Source of the DNA: Alphaproteobacteria bacterium UBA6411
GTDB taxonomy: Bacteria; Pseudomonadota; Alphaproteobacteria; CAAGCB01; CAG-977
DNA length: 20,914 nt
Assembly (NCBI GenBank): GCA_002438565.1
Contig: DJPN01000036.1
Coordinates: 1 to 20,914 of the forward strand
Reading direction: 5' to 3'
Both the position numbers and the translations under genes were made by a program. This document shows, piece by piece, positions 1 through 6,747 of this stretch; the first letter of the stretch is position 1; the number at the start of each line of letters is the position of its first letter. The notes beneath the pieces are model-generated. The model saw nothing but the letters and a program-made list of their open reading frames with translations, did not search any database and had not been told where the DNA came from.

Positions 1-15
1 GGGTTTTCTGAATAC

Positions 16-47
16 AAAAAAAAGAGCCGCAATTTTGCGACTCTTTT
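16..47 (-). terminator. Intrinsic terminator of the rplM-rpsI operon
   Basis: The arms AAAAGAG (20-26) and CTCTTTT (41-47) pair. After a single C/A mismatch, CGCA (28-31) and TGCG (36-39) continue the stem around a four-base loop. Read on the minus strand, the hairpin is followed by eight T residues (complement of 16-23), the usual rho-independent layout. It starts about 20 bases after the rpsI stop codon. The other side is also T-rich, so it may work weakly on the plus strand. Confidence 0.85.
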
Positions 48-67
48 CTTTTTGTAATCTGAAACGA

Positions 68-547
68 TTAACGTTTCGAGAACTGGTAGCTGCGGCGAGC
101 TTTGGCTTTGCCGTATTTTTTACGTTCGACAACACGCGGATCGCGGGTCAAGAAACCGGCGCGTTTCAGCGCGGTGTGCAATTCCGGTTCGTAGTTGTCC
201 AAGCAACGGCTGATGCCGTGGCGGATAGCGCCCGCCTGGCCGGACAAACCGCCGCCGGAAACGGTAACGACAGCGTCAAACTGACCTTCGCGATTGGTAA
301 CCGCAAACGGCTGGTTAATCAGCATACGCAAAACGGGACGGGTGAAATAAGCGTCCAGTTCTTTGCCGTTGATGGTGACTTTGCCAGATCCGGCTTTCAG
401 CCACACGCGGGCGGAAGCGTCTTTGCGGCGGCCCGTCGCATAAGCACGGCCGAATTTGTCGCGCTGAGGTTCACGGACAACGACCGGTTCTGCGGCAATG
501 GCTTCGGCGGTCTGCTTCAAGTCTTCGAAAGATTTGATTTCAGCCAT
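68..547 (-). CDS. rpsI: 30S ribosomal protein S9
   Basis: This 159-residue protein is ribosomal protein S9 (uS9) of the small subunit. Its basic C-terminal tail reaches into the P site and contacts tRNA. The conserved core is visible: YATGRRKDASARVW near residue 40, the GSGKVTINGK stretch, the glycine-rich GGGLSGQAGAIRHGI, and the diagnostic end RRSYQFSKR. The first 30 or so residues are an acidic extension before the usual bacterial S9 start, as is common in alphaproteobacteria. The ATG at 545-547 is only three bases after the rplM stop, and an AAGGAG ribosome site overlaps that stop, so the two genes are translated from one mRNA and are probably coupled. An intrinsic terminator follows. Confidence 0.98.
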   Translation of the reverse strand: MAEIKSFEDLKQTAEAIAAEPVVVREPQRDKFGRAYATGRRKDASARVWLKAGSGKVTINGKELDAYFTRPVLRMLINQPFAVTNREGQFDAVVTVSGGGLSGQAGAIRHGISRCLDNYEPELHTALKRAGFLTRDPRVVERKKYGKAKARRSYQFSKR

Positions 548-550
548 GGA

Positions 551-1012
551 TTAGCTCCTTTTGTTTTTCGGGTTCAACGCGGCAACGTCCAAGAATTCGG
601 GATTCTGGGCGGCATGCGGATGTTCTTTGCCGGCATAGACGCGCAGATTTGTCATCTGTTTGCGTCCCAGCGAATTGCGCGTAATCATGCGTTCAACCGC
701 TTTGATAATAACGCGTTCGGGATGTTCGCCCGCAATGACTTTGCCTGCGGTAACGCCTTTGATGCCGCCGGGATGGCCGGTGTGGCGATAGTACACTTTG
801 TCTTCCAGTTTTTTACCGGTCAAAGCGACTTTTTCCGCATTGATAATGACGACGCAGTCGCCGCAATCCATATGCGGAGTAAAGGAAGTTTTGTGTTTGC
901 CGCGCAAAATCTTGGCGACAAGGCTTGCCAGACGGCCCAGAACCAAGTCTTCGGCATCAATCAGATACCACTTTTTCTGGATTTCGGCAGGCTTAACGGA
1001 TAAGGTCTGCAT
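551..1012 (-). CDS. rplM: 50S ribosomal protein L13
   Basis: This is ribosomal protein L13 (uL13), an early assembly protein of the large subunit, 153 residues long from the chosen ATG. Family signatures include HMDCGDCVVIINAEKVALTGKK, the KVYYRHTGHPGG loop, VERMITRNSLGRKQM, and the C-terminal LRVYAGKEHPHAAQNP. The frame stays open for another 23 codons upstream. I reject that longer start because it would place the near-consensus promoter at 1050-1078 inside the gene, and because MQTLSVKPAEIQKKWY is the normal L13 N-terminus. An AGGG ribosome site lies upstream of the ATG at 1012. It is the first gene of the rplM-rpsI operon, the standard bacterial pairing. Confidence 0.97.
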   Translation of the reverse strand: MQTLSVKPAEIQKKWYLIDAEDLVLGRLASLVAKILRGKHKTSFTPHMDCGDCVVIINAEKVALTGKKLEDKVYYRHTGHPGGIKGVTAGKVIAGEHPERVIIKAVERMITRNSLGRKQMTNLRVYAGKEHPHAAQNPEFLDVAALNPKNKRS

Positions 1013-1049
1013 AGAGTTATTCCCTACATTAGAGTTAAAAACTGCAAGC

Positions 1050-1078
1050 AAGATACCCAATCGTCCGCATGGTGTCAA
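1050..1078 (-). promoter_or_regulatory. Near-consensus sigma-70 promoter of rplM-rpsI
   Basis: On the minus strand a perfect -35 box TTGACA (complement of 1073-1078) is followed by exactly 17 bases and a -10 box TATCTT (complement of 1050-1055). Transcription would start near 1043, giving a leader of about 30 bases before the rplM ATG at 1012. This strength and spacing fit a highly expressed ribosomal protein operon. Confidence 0.85.
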
Positions 1079-1241
1079 CAAAAATCATCACAGAAAAATC
1101 TTTTGTTTTCAAATAATTACAAGATAGGTATTATTTTACCTTCCGCAAAAGCCTTTTCAGCGGCGCGGTTGCAGGCAAAAACAAATATCTTTTATTTTCA
1201 CCGCAACCGGCGTAGTTTAAAAAATATACGGGAGTTCAGCC

Positions 1242-1910
1242 ATGTCCAAAATCGCCGTCCTTGTTCCTTGCCGCAACGAAGCCGTCACCATTGGCGACGT
1301 CATCAAACAGGCACAAGCCGCCCTGCCCGACGCCGGCATTTATGTTTACGACAACAAATCGACGGACGGTTCGGCCGAAATCGCCCGCAAGGCGGGCGCT
1401 GTCGTGCAAAACGTTTCGGAGCGCGGCAAAGGCGGCGTCATGCGCCGAATGTTTCAAGACATTGACGCTGACATATATATAATGACGGACGGCGATACGA
1501 CTTACGACATCGCCCGCGCCCCCGATTTGATTCGGGAATTGACCGGTAAACACCTGCAAATGGTCGTTGGAAAGCGCAAACATTCGGACGCCGCCGCTTA
1601 CCGCGCGGGACACTGTTTCGGAAACAAAGCCTTAACCGGATTGGTGCGTCTGCTGTTTCACGCCCAAACGCACGATATGATGTCGGGATTCCGCGTTTTT
1701 ACAAAAGAATTTGCCAAATCGTTTCCCGCAAAATCAAACGGCTTCGAGCTGGAAACGGAAATGACGATTTTCGCCGCCAAAAACAACCTGCCCGTCGGCG
1801 AAATCGAAACCGATTATTTCGCCCGTCCGCGCGGATCCGTCAGCAAACTGTCCACTTACAAGGACGGAGCGAAGATTCTGCTGATGATTATTCGTCTTTT
1901 TTTGCATTGA
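1242..1910 (+). CDS. Family 2 glycosyltransferase, dolichol-phosphate-mannose-synthase-like, lacking the membrane tail
   Basis: This 222-residue GT2 (GT-A fold) enzyme would transfer a sugar from a nucleotide donor, by analogy to a lipid carrier or envelope glycan; donor and acceptor are unknown. The N-terminus IAVLVPCRNEAVTIGDVI is the nucleotide-binding beta strand. YDNKSTDGS (36-44) is the sugar-nucleotide segment, and TDGDTTYD carries the metal-binding D83-x-D85. A later HDMMSGFRVF and ELETEMTIFA match this subfamily. Relatives in alphaproteobacteria usually continue after the equivalent of LLMIIRLF into transmembrane helices; here the protein stops two residues later. No other frame downstream restores that tail, so this looks like a real loss or a short soluble form. 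GGGAG lies at a proper distance before the ATG. The next gene starts about 50 bases on. Confidence 0.88.
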   Translation: MSKIAVLVPCRNEAVTIGDVIKQAQAALPDAGIYVYDNKSTDGSAEIARKAGAVVQNVSERGKGGVMRRMFQDIDADIYIMTDGDTTYDIARAPDLIRELTGKHLQMVVGKRKHSDAAAYRAGHCFGNKALTGLVRLLFHAQTHDMMSGFRVFTKEFAKSFPAKSNGFELETEMTIFAAKNNLPVGEIETDYFARPRGSVSKLSTYKDGAKILLMIIRLFLH

Positions 1911-1963
1911 TTTTTTAATCCGAATCCGCCATAGTTTCAGACATTGCGATGATGGAAACAACA

Positions 1964-3256
1964 ATGAACGACAGCATTTTTTCCCCCGAAAACACTTTTG
2001 CCCCGTCAAAAGACATTCAATTCAACATCCCTTTGCACGTCGAATTGGAAGACAACGGCGGCACGGTTGAATTCAAGTCTTTTTACGAGGCCGGCCGTTT
2101 CGCTTACGACGAACTGAAAGCTTGGATTGACTTGTTCGGCAAAGAAACCGCGGACAAAGGATTTTTGCAAAACATCATTGATTTTCAGCTGCACACGCCC
2201 CGAACGATTTGCGCTGTCGCCGAATCCGTGCTGAACGGGGAAACGCCCCCGACGGACGGATTTTCCGTCATTCGCAAGGAATTGAACAATTATCTGAGCT
2301 ACAAGTGCATTTTCAGCGGCGGCACAATCGGCAAAATGGCCGTTGTCATGTACCGCTACGAACCCATGCTGATGGGCATTGTCGCGGGAGCCGCGGGATC
2401 GGCATCCCTGTCCGACGTGATCGAGTATTTCTCCCACGCCGACGCGGAAAGCTTTACATTCGGCTATGCGTTTACCATGCACTACCGCACCAATATTCAG
2501 CCTGAAATGCTGGACGGAAAAGTGGCGGATACCTTGCGCAAAATCAATCACATCATCCGCCGCGTCGAACTGGCGGACAAACAAATCAAGCCGATTGCGC
2601 AGGAACAGCTGGCTTTGCAGCAAAACATCGAAGAAGCCCGCCGTCAGCTGCAAACTTACCGTAGCGACGTCGCGGAATACATTTCAAGATTGGTGGCGGA
2701 AATCAAGCAGACATCCGACAGCGCAATCAACGAAATGTGGAATCAGCTGAACTTGATTCAAAACGATCACGAACGCCAGCTGGCTTCTTTGCGGCAAAGC
2801 GTATCCAGCCGCATCCGCTACGGTACCGCTTTGGATTATTGGAACGCCCAACTGTCTTTGAATCAAGCGAAAGCCAACCAAATGACGGGATGGTACGTGA
2901 TTTCGGGACTGTTTTCGGTTACCTTTTTGGGATTAATCGGATTTCTGGTCAAAAAGTACATGGCGCAAGTCGCCTCGTTCGTTCCTTTTATGCTGCTGCT
3001 GTTGCCCTTGACCGTCGCCTGCGGCTTGTTCTGGCTGTTGCTGCAAACCAGAAGCCGTTATGAAAAAGCGGCCGCACAAGCGCAGGAAAAAGTGTCCCTG
3101 CTGGAAACGCTGGCCGCGCTGGAAACCGAAGGAAAAGCAAAAGAAACCGATCGCGACGGCGTTTTGGAATCGATTTTCAAAACCACTTTCACGCCGCCGA
3201 CGCCGGCATTGGCAACCGCCGACCAAGAGGCCGCCGCCCGTTCGGAAAACGGCTGA
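1964..3256 (+). CDS. Coiled-coil membrane protein with two C-terminal helices (DUF6161-like, tentative)
   Basis: This 430-residue protein has no function I can assign. Residues 1-180 form a soluble domain with mixed acidic and hydrophobic content. Residues about 185-290 are rich in Gln, Glu, Arg and Leu, look like a long coiled coil, and end in a region containing DYWNAQLSLNQAK. Two strong transmembrane segments follow (about 309-329 and 336-360). A charged helix and a Pro/Ala-rich tail containing VLESIFKTTFTPPTPAL complete it. Coiled coil, DYW-like segment, hairpin of two helices and a short SIF/TP tail together resemble my recollection of DUF6161 proteins, but this is untested. I chose the ATG at 1964 because GGAA precedes it; in-frame ATGs at 1949 and 1952 are possible. 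It sits in tandem with the GT2 gene and ends four bases before a convergent stop. Confidence 0.8.
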   Translation: MNDSIFSPENTFAPSKDIQFNIPLHVELEDNGGTVEFKSFYEAGRFAYDELKAWIDLFGKETADKGFLQNIIDFQLHTPRTICAVAESVLNGETPPTDGFSVIRKELNNYLSYKCIFSGGTIGKMAVVMYRYEPMLMGIVAGAAGSASLSDVIEYFSHADAESFTFGYAFTMHYRTNIQPEMLDGKVADTLRKINHIIRRVELADKQIKPIAQEQLALQQNIEEARRQLQTYRSDVAEYISRLVAEIKQTSDSAINEMWNQLNLIQNDHERQLASLRQSVSSRIRYGTALDYWNAQLSLNQAKANQMTGWYVISGLFSVTFLGLIGFLVKKYMAQVASFVPFMLLLLPLTVACGLFWLLLQTRSRYEKAAAQAQEKVSLLETLAALETEGKAKETDRDGVLESIFKTTFTPPTPALATADQEAAARSENG

Positions 3257-3260
3257 CAGA

Positions 3261-3818
3261 CTACTTTTTAACAGCGGCGTTTTGCACTTTTTCAAACAAG
3301 GTCACCGCTTCGGGCGACGGCGGATTCAAATCGCGAAGCAGAGGGTCTTTCAGCCATTTGACCGTTTTCTGTGAACCTTCGACGGAATAAGTTACAAAGC
3401 AATAATCCGCGCCGGCGTCCAATCCCCCCGACTGCAGGGCTGAAAAATTCGATTTATCCGCCAAATCGAACAAAGCTTTAGCCTTCGAGGCGTCCGTCAT
3501 CAGCAGCTGTTGGAAACGGGTGTCAATTCTGTCTATTTGCGGATAATCGTCAATTCCGTAAAACTCCCCCGTTTCCAAAACATACACGCCCTTGGCTTTC
3601 GATCCGAACACATTTTGCGTCGGCGCGCAGCCGACAAGCATTTTTTTCGGAAAACGCGCGGGAGCTTTCGCCGTTTTTCCGGATTCATCCCGATTCAAAT
3701 CGTTCACATAGTACGAGGCGTCCTGCCGCGTTTTTTCACCCATGGCCCGCGCATTTCCCGCTTGAAGCACCGGCAAAACAACGGCGCAGGCCGTCAGCAA
3801 CGCTCTTTTATACCGCAT
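3261..3818 (-). CDS. Exported protein of unknown function
   Basis: This 185-residue protein is predicted to be exported. It begins MRYKRALLTACAVVLP and has a Sec-type signal peptide with a hydrophobic core at residues 6-20 and a likely cleavage after ARA at residue 25. The mature part has two cysteines, in VGCAPT and ADYCFVTY, which could form a disulfide bond in the periplasm. There is no lipobox. I recognise no domain. The frame is open back to a GTG at 3837-3839, but the ATG at 3818 is preferred: it follows AAGGA at a good distance and puts the basic residues directly before the hydrophobic core. The gene is convergent with the upstream membrane-protein gene and divergent from malQ. Confidence 0.8.
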   Translation of the reverse strand: MRYKRALLTACAVVLPVLQAGNARAMGEKTRQDASYYVNDLNRDESGKTAKAPARFPKKMLVGCAPTQNVFGSKAKGVYVLETGEFYGIDDYPQIDRIDTRFQQLLMTDASKAKALFDLADKSNFSALQSGGLDAGADYCFVTYSVEGSQKTVKWLKDPLLRDLNPPSPEAVTLFEKVQNAAVKK

Positions 3819-3979
3819 TTTGTTTTCCTTTCTGTCCACCTTTTCTTTTTTTTCAAAAAATTTTCCAAAAAACGCATTTTTTCTGAAAAAAAGTCTGGCG
3901 AAACGATAAAAAATGTCATATCATTCTTATAAACAATTAACCCAACGAGTTCAACGACTCTTTTTCAAAGGTGACTTCT
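3819..3979. other. AT-rich divergent intergenic region
   Basis: This is the spacer between the exported-protein gene and malQ. It is strikingly AT-rich, with long A and T runs on the left half. On the plus strand TATCAT (3919-3924) and TTATAA (3927-3932) are possible -10 boxes for malQ, but no convincing -35 box stands 16-18 bases upstream of either. Promoters for both genes must lie here; I cannot place them firmly. The malQ ribosome site AAAGG is at 3967-3971. Confidence 0.4.
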
Positions 3980-6610
3980 ATGGCGATTTTAAACGAATAT
4001 GAATTGCATCTGTTGGCGATGATGTCCGGTATCGACGAACACGCAACCATCGAAAACAAACAGTCTTTGCTGGTGGCTTTGGATGTTTTGAAGCCGCAAG
4101 GGAACATGAGCGACGCCGATTACGCCGCTGAAATCAACAAGACTTTGAACAAATCTTTGGATGAACAGTACGCGAAGCCTTTGGCAAACGTTTCCGTTTT
4201 GCGCAAAGACCGCCAGAACCGCGTTGAATTCGTCGTTCCCGCAGGGCATGACAATGAATCCTTGACTTGGGGCGTTACCGAGGAAAACGGCGCCAAACAC
4301 AACGGTTCCGTCAAAATCGCCGACACTCAAATGTGCTATGGCGTCGACGGTCAGCCGATGCGCCGCGAAATCAACGGCGTCACTTATGAAAAACGTTCGT
4401 TTGAACTGAACGCCGATATGGAAATGGGGTATCACACGCTGGAAGCGCAAATCCCAGGTCAGCCCAAAGCCAAAGCGGAAATGATTTACGCGCCGACGAA
4501 ATGTTACGACCCGATTGACATCAAAAACGGCGGCAAAGCTTGGGGCGTTCCCGTTCAGCTGTACGAACAGCGTTCCGATGAAAACCAGGGCATCGGCGAC
4601 TTGTCCGACTTGGCGGAAATCGCGGACACCATCGGCAAACACGGCGCAGGCATCGTCGGCGTCAACCCGCTGCACGCCATGTTCCAGAACGGCGCGGAGG
4701 AAGCGAGCCCCTATTCGCCCGCCAGCCGCACCTATTTCAACCATATCTATTTGGATGTGACCGCCGTTCCCGACTTCAAGGACAGCAAAGAAGCGCAGGC
4801 GCTGTACGATTCGCCCGAATACACCGAAAAACGCCGCAAAGCGCAGGATACGGTCGATGTTGACTACACGTCCGCGTTCGAGCTGAAAAACCCGATTCTG
4901 GACAAATGCTTCGACACGTTTGAAAAATCCGCGTCCCCCGAACGCCGCGCCGCGTTTGAATCGTTCAAGGCCGAAGGCGGCAAACGTCTGGAAGACTTCG
5001 CAACATGGCAGGCTTTGTCCGACCACTTCTCGAAAGCCGGCCCGAAAAGTTTTGACTGGCGCGATTGGCCCAAGGAATATCAAGATCCTTCGACGCCCGA
5101 AGTTCAAGCTTTCAAAGAACAGAATAAGAAACAGGTTGAAAAGTACACCTATCTGCAATGGGAAACCCTGCGCCAGATGGAAAACGTACAGGATGTCTGC
5201 CACAACAACGGCATGAAAGTCGGGCTGTACACCGACATCGCCGTCGGTAGCGCTCCGTTCGGCTTTGAAGGCTGGGGCTGCAAAGATTTGTACATGAAAG
5301 CATCCGCAGGCGCTCCCGCCGACATTCTGAGCCCCAACGGCCAGAACTGGGACGTTTTGGGCTTCAAGCCGAAAGCACTGAAAGAAACGGGATACAAGCC
5401 GTTCATCGAAATGTTGCGCAACAACATGAAAACGTCGGGCTGCACCCGTTTGGATCACGTTTTGCAGTTGGCGCGTCTGTACATGATCCCGCACGGCAAA
5501 ACCGCGAAGGAAGGCGCGTTTGTTTACTATCCCGTTGATGACCTGATGGCTGTCGCGGCGTTGGAATCCAACCGCAACAAATGCATGCTGATTGGCGAAG
5601 ACTTGGGGCAGCTGCCTCCGGGTTTCCAAGACAAGCTGATGGATCACGGTATTCTGTCGTACCGCGTGTTGCCTTTTGAACGTCAGTGGGGCTATCAGAA
5701 CGGCAGCGACAACAACGCGTTCCGCCATCCCGAAGAATACCCGCAGTATTCGACGGCGGCTCCGTCCACGCACGACACGCCGTCGCTGGCCAGCCAATGG
5801 ACAGCGCGCGACGTGCACTTGAAAGACTACTTGGGCTATTACGAAAGCGACCAGCAGCGCAATATGGAATTCAGACAGTATGAAACCCAGCGTTGCGCCA
5901 TCAACTACGCCTTGAACGAAAAAGGCAGCTGGCAGAAAGTCGGGGCGATGCCCGTTTCCGACCCCGCTCACGACACCCGCTCCGTTCCGTACAAATTTGA
6001 ACAGGCGATTGCGGACTACTTGGGACAGTCGAAATCGGCGATGCTGTTGTTCCCGTTCTCGGATATGTTCCGCACGAACTACATGGGCAACATCCCCGGC
6101 ACGCGTCAACGTCATGCGTCCAAGAGCGAAAACGTCCAGAAAGTCTTTGAACAGGGCGGCGCAAGCAACATTCCTTGGAAGAACTGGCGTCCGAAGATGC
6201 ACTTGAAAGTCAACGAAATCAAAGAGGTTCCCGTGTTCAAGGAAATTTCCACGATTTTGAACGGCTACCGTCAGGCGGGCAACGAAAATTCTAAAATCAA
6301 GGATCCGCAGGTTCCCGATTTCAAACGCCCCGGCCGCACGGAAAACAAACAGCGTGACGCAAAACGCGTTGTAACCCTGTACCAGAGCTTGGCAAACAGC
6401 GGATACTTCCAGACATACGCTTACGACATCATTGCGGCGAAGTTCTCTGAAAAGCATCGTCAGCGCGATGTTCAGAAAACAGAAGAGTTCAAAAAGAACT
6501 ACGAAAGCCGTCGGCAGGCGATTGAGGAAAAGAAACGCCAATACCAGCAAAACGGCGCGGCCAGCAAGGTTCTGAACGTTCAGAAATTGCAATCCAACCG
6601 TTCGCGTTAA
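3980..6610 (+). CDS. malQ: 4-alpha-glucanotransferase (GH77) with an extra C-terminal domain
   Basis: This is an amylomaltase (disproportionating enzyme). It moves alpha-1,4-glucan chains between acceptors in the cytoplasm during maltodextrin and glycogen turnover. At 876 residues it is long compared with the roughly 700 of E. coli MalQ. Residues about 70-160 form a beta-rich N-terminal domain. The GH77 barrel spans about 165-735, with QGIGDLSDL, the PYSPASRTYFN donor-site loop, GLYTDIAVG, nucleophile D492 in TRLDHVLQL, acid/base E540 in IGEDLGQLP, and D599 in PSTHDTPS. About 140 residues follow NIPGTRQRH, ending in a Lys/Arg/Glu/Gln-rich probable coiled coil that ordinary MalQ lacks. An upstream GTG at 3971 is also in frame; the ATG at 3980 fits the AAAGG ribosome site. 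No other glycogen or maltose genes are nearby. Confidence 0.95.
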   Translation: MAILNEYELHLLAMMSGIDEHATIENKQSLLVALDVLKPQGNMSDADYAAEINKTLNKSLDEQYAKPLANVSVLRKDRQNRVEFVVPAGHDNESLTWGVTEENGAKHNGSVKIADTQMCYGVDGQPMRREINGVTYEKRSFELNADMEMGYHTLEAQIPGQPKAKAEMIYAPTKCYDPIDIKNGGKAWGVPVQLYEQRSDENQGIGDLSDLAEIADTIGKHGAGIVGVNPLHAMFQNGAEEASPYSPASRTYFNHIYLDVTAVPDFKDSKEAQALYDSPEYTEKRRKAQDTVDVDYTSAFELKNPILDKCFDTFEKSASPERRAAFESFKAEGGKRLEDFATWQALSDHFSKAGPKSFDWRDWPKEYQDPSTPEVQAFKEQNKKQVEKYTYLQWETLRQMENVQDVCHNNGMKVGLYTDIAVGSAPFGFEGWGCKDLYMKASAGAPADILSPNGQNWDVLGFKPKALKETGYKPFIEMLRNNMKTSGCTRLDHVLQLARLYMIPHGKTAKEGAFVYYPVDDLMAVAALESNRNKCMLIGEDLGQLPPGFQDKLMDHGILSYRVLPFERQWGYQNGSDNNAFRHPEEYPQYSTAAPSTHDTPSLASQWTARDVHLKDYLGYYESDQQRNMEFRQYETQRCAINYALNEKGSWQKVGAMPVSDPAHDTRSVPYKFEQAIADYLGQSKSAMLLFPFSDMFRTNYMGNIPGTRQRHASKSENVQKVFEQGGASNIPWKNWRPKMHLKVNEIKEVPVFKEISTILNGYRQAGNENSKIKDPQVPDFKRPGRTENKQRDAKRVVTLYQSLANSGYFQTYAYDIIAAKFSEKHRQRDVQKTEEFKKNYESRRQAIEEKKRQYQQNGAASKVLNVQKLQSNRSR

Positions 6611-6627
6611 AAAAGGATTTTCAACTG

Positions 6628-6654
6628 AAAAGCCCCTTTCCGAAGGGGCTTTTT
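6628..6654 (+). terminator. Strong intrinsic terminator after malQ
   Basis: An 11-base perfect stem, AAAAGCCCCTT (6628-6638) against AAGGGGCTTTT (6643-6653), closes a TCCG loop. It continues into a run of five T residues at 6650-6654. It lies 17 bases after the malQ stop and separates it from the uvrD operon. The flanking A run could make it work in both directions. Confidence 0.93.
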
Positions 6655-6691
6655 ACGTTACTTTTTTGTTCATTCCGTACTGTTTTTGTTC

Positions 6692-6720
6692 TTGAATTTT
6701 TAACCTTTTTTCTTTAAAAC
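6692..6720 (+). promoter_or_regulatory. Candidate promoter of the uvrD operon
   Basis: TTGAAT (6692-6697), a 17-base AT-rich spacer and TAAAAC (6715-6720) make a plausible sigma-70 promoter between the malQ terminator and the uvrD ribosome site. The -10 box is weak. No better match lies in the 93 bases between terminator and start codon. Confidence 0.45.
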
Positions 6721-6747
6721 AATCGGCAATGAAACAAAGGATTTGAA

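Noticed and set aside
35..1003. A 322-codon plus-strand frame over rpsI and rplM
   Set aside because: It runs antisense to two certain ribosomal protein genes and begins inside their terminator.
1013..1081. A longer start for rplM, 23 codons upstream
   Set aside because: It would put the TTGACA-17-TATCTT promoter inside the coding sequence, and the extra residues are not L13-like.
1890..1948. A frameshift in the T run that would restore the GT2 membrane tail
   Set aside because: Reading all three frames past the T run gives no hydrophobic segment and no family-like sequence.
3945..3965. GAGT/ACTC hairpin followed by T residues just before malQ
   Set aside because: The stem is four bases and it overlaps the leader of malQ; chance is likely.
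3989..6592. An 867-codon open frame antisense to malQ
   Set aside because: It mirrors malQ almost end to end. Its translation is Phe/Val/Arg-rich and matches no family, while the sense strand has every GH77 catalytic motif.
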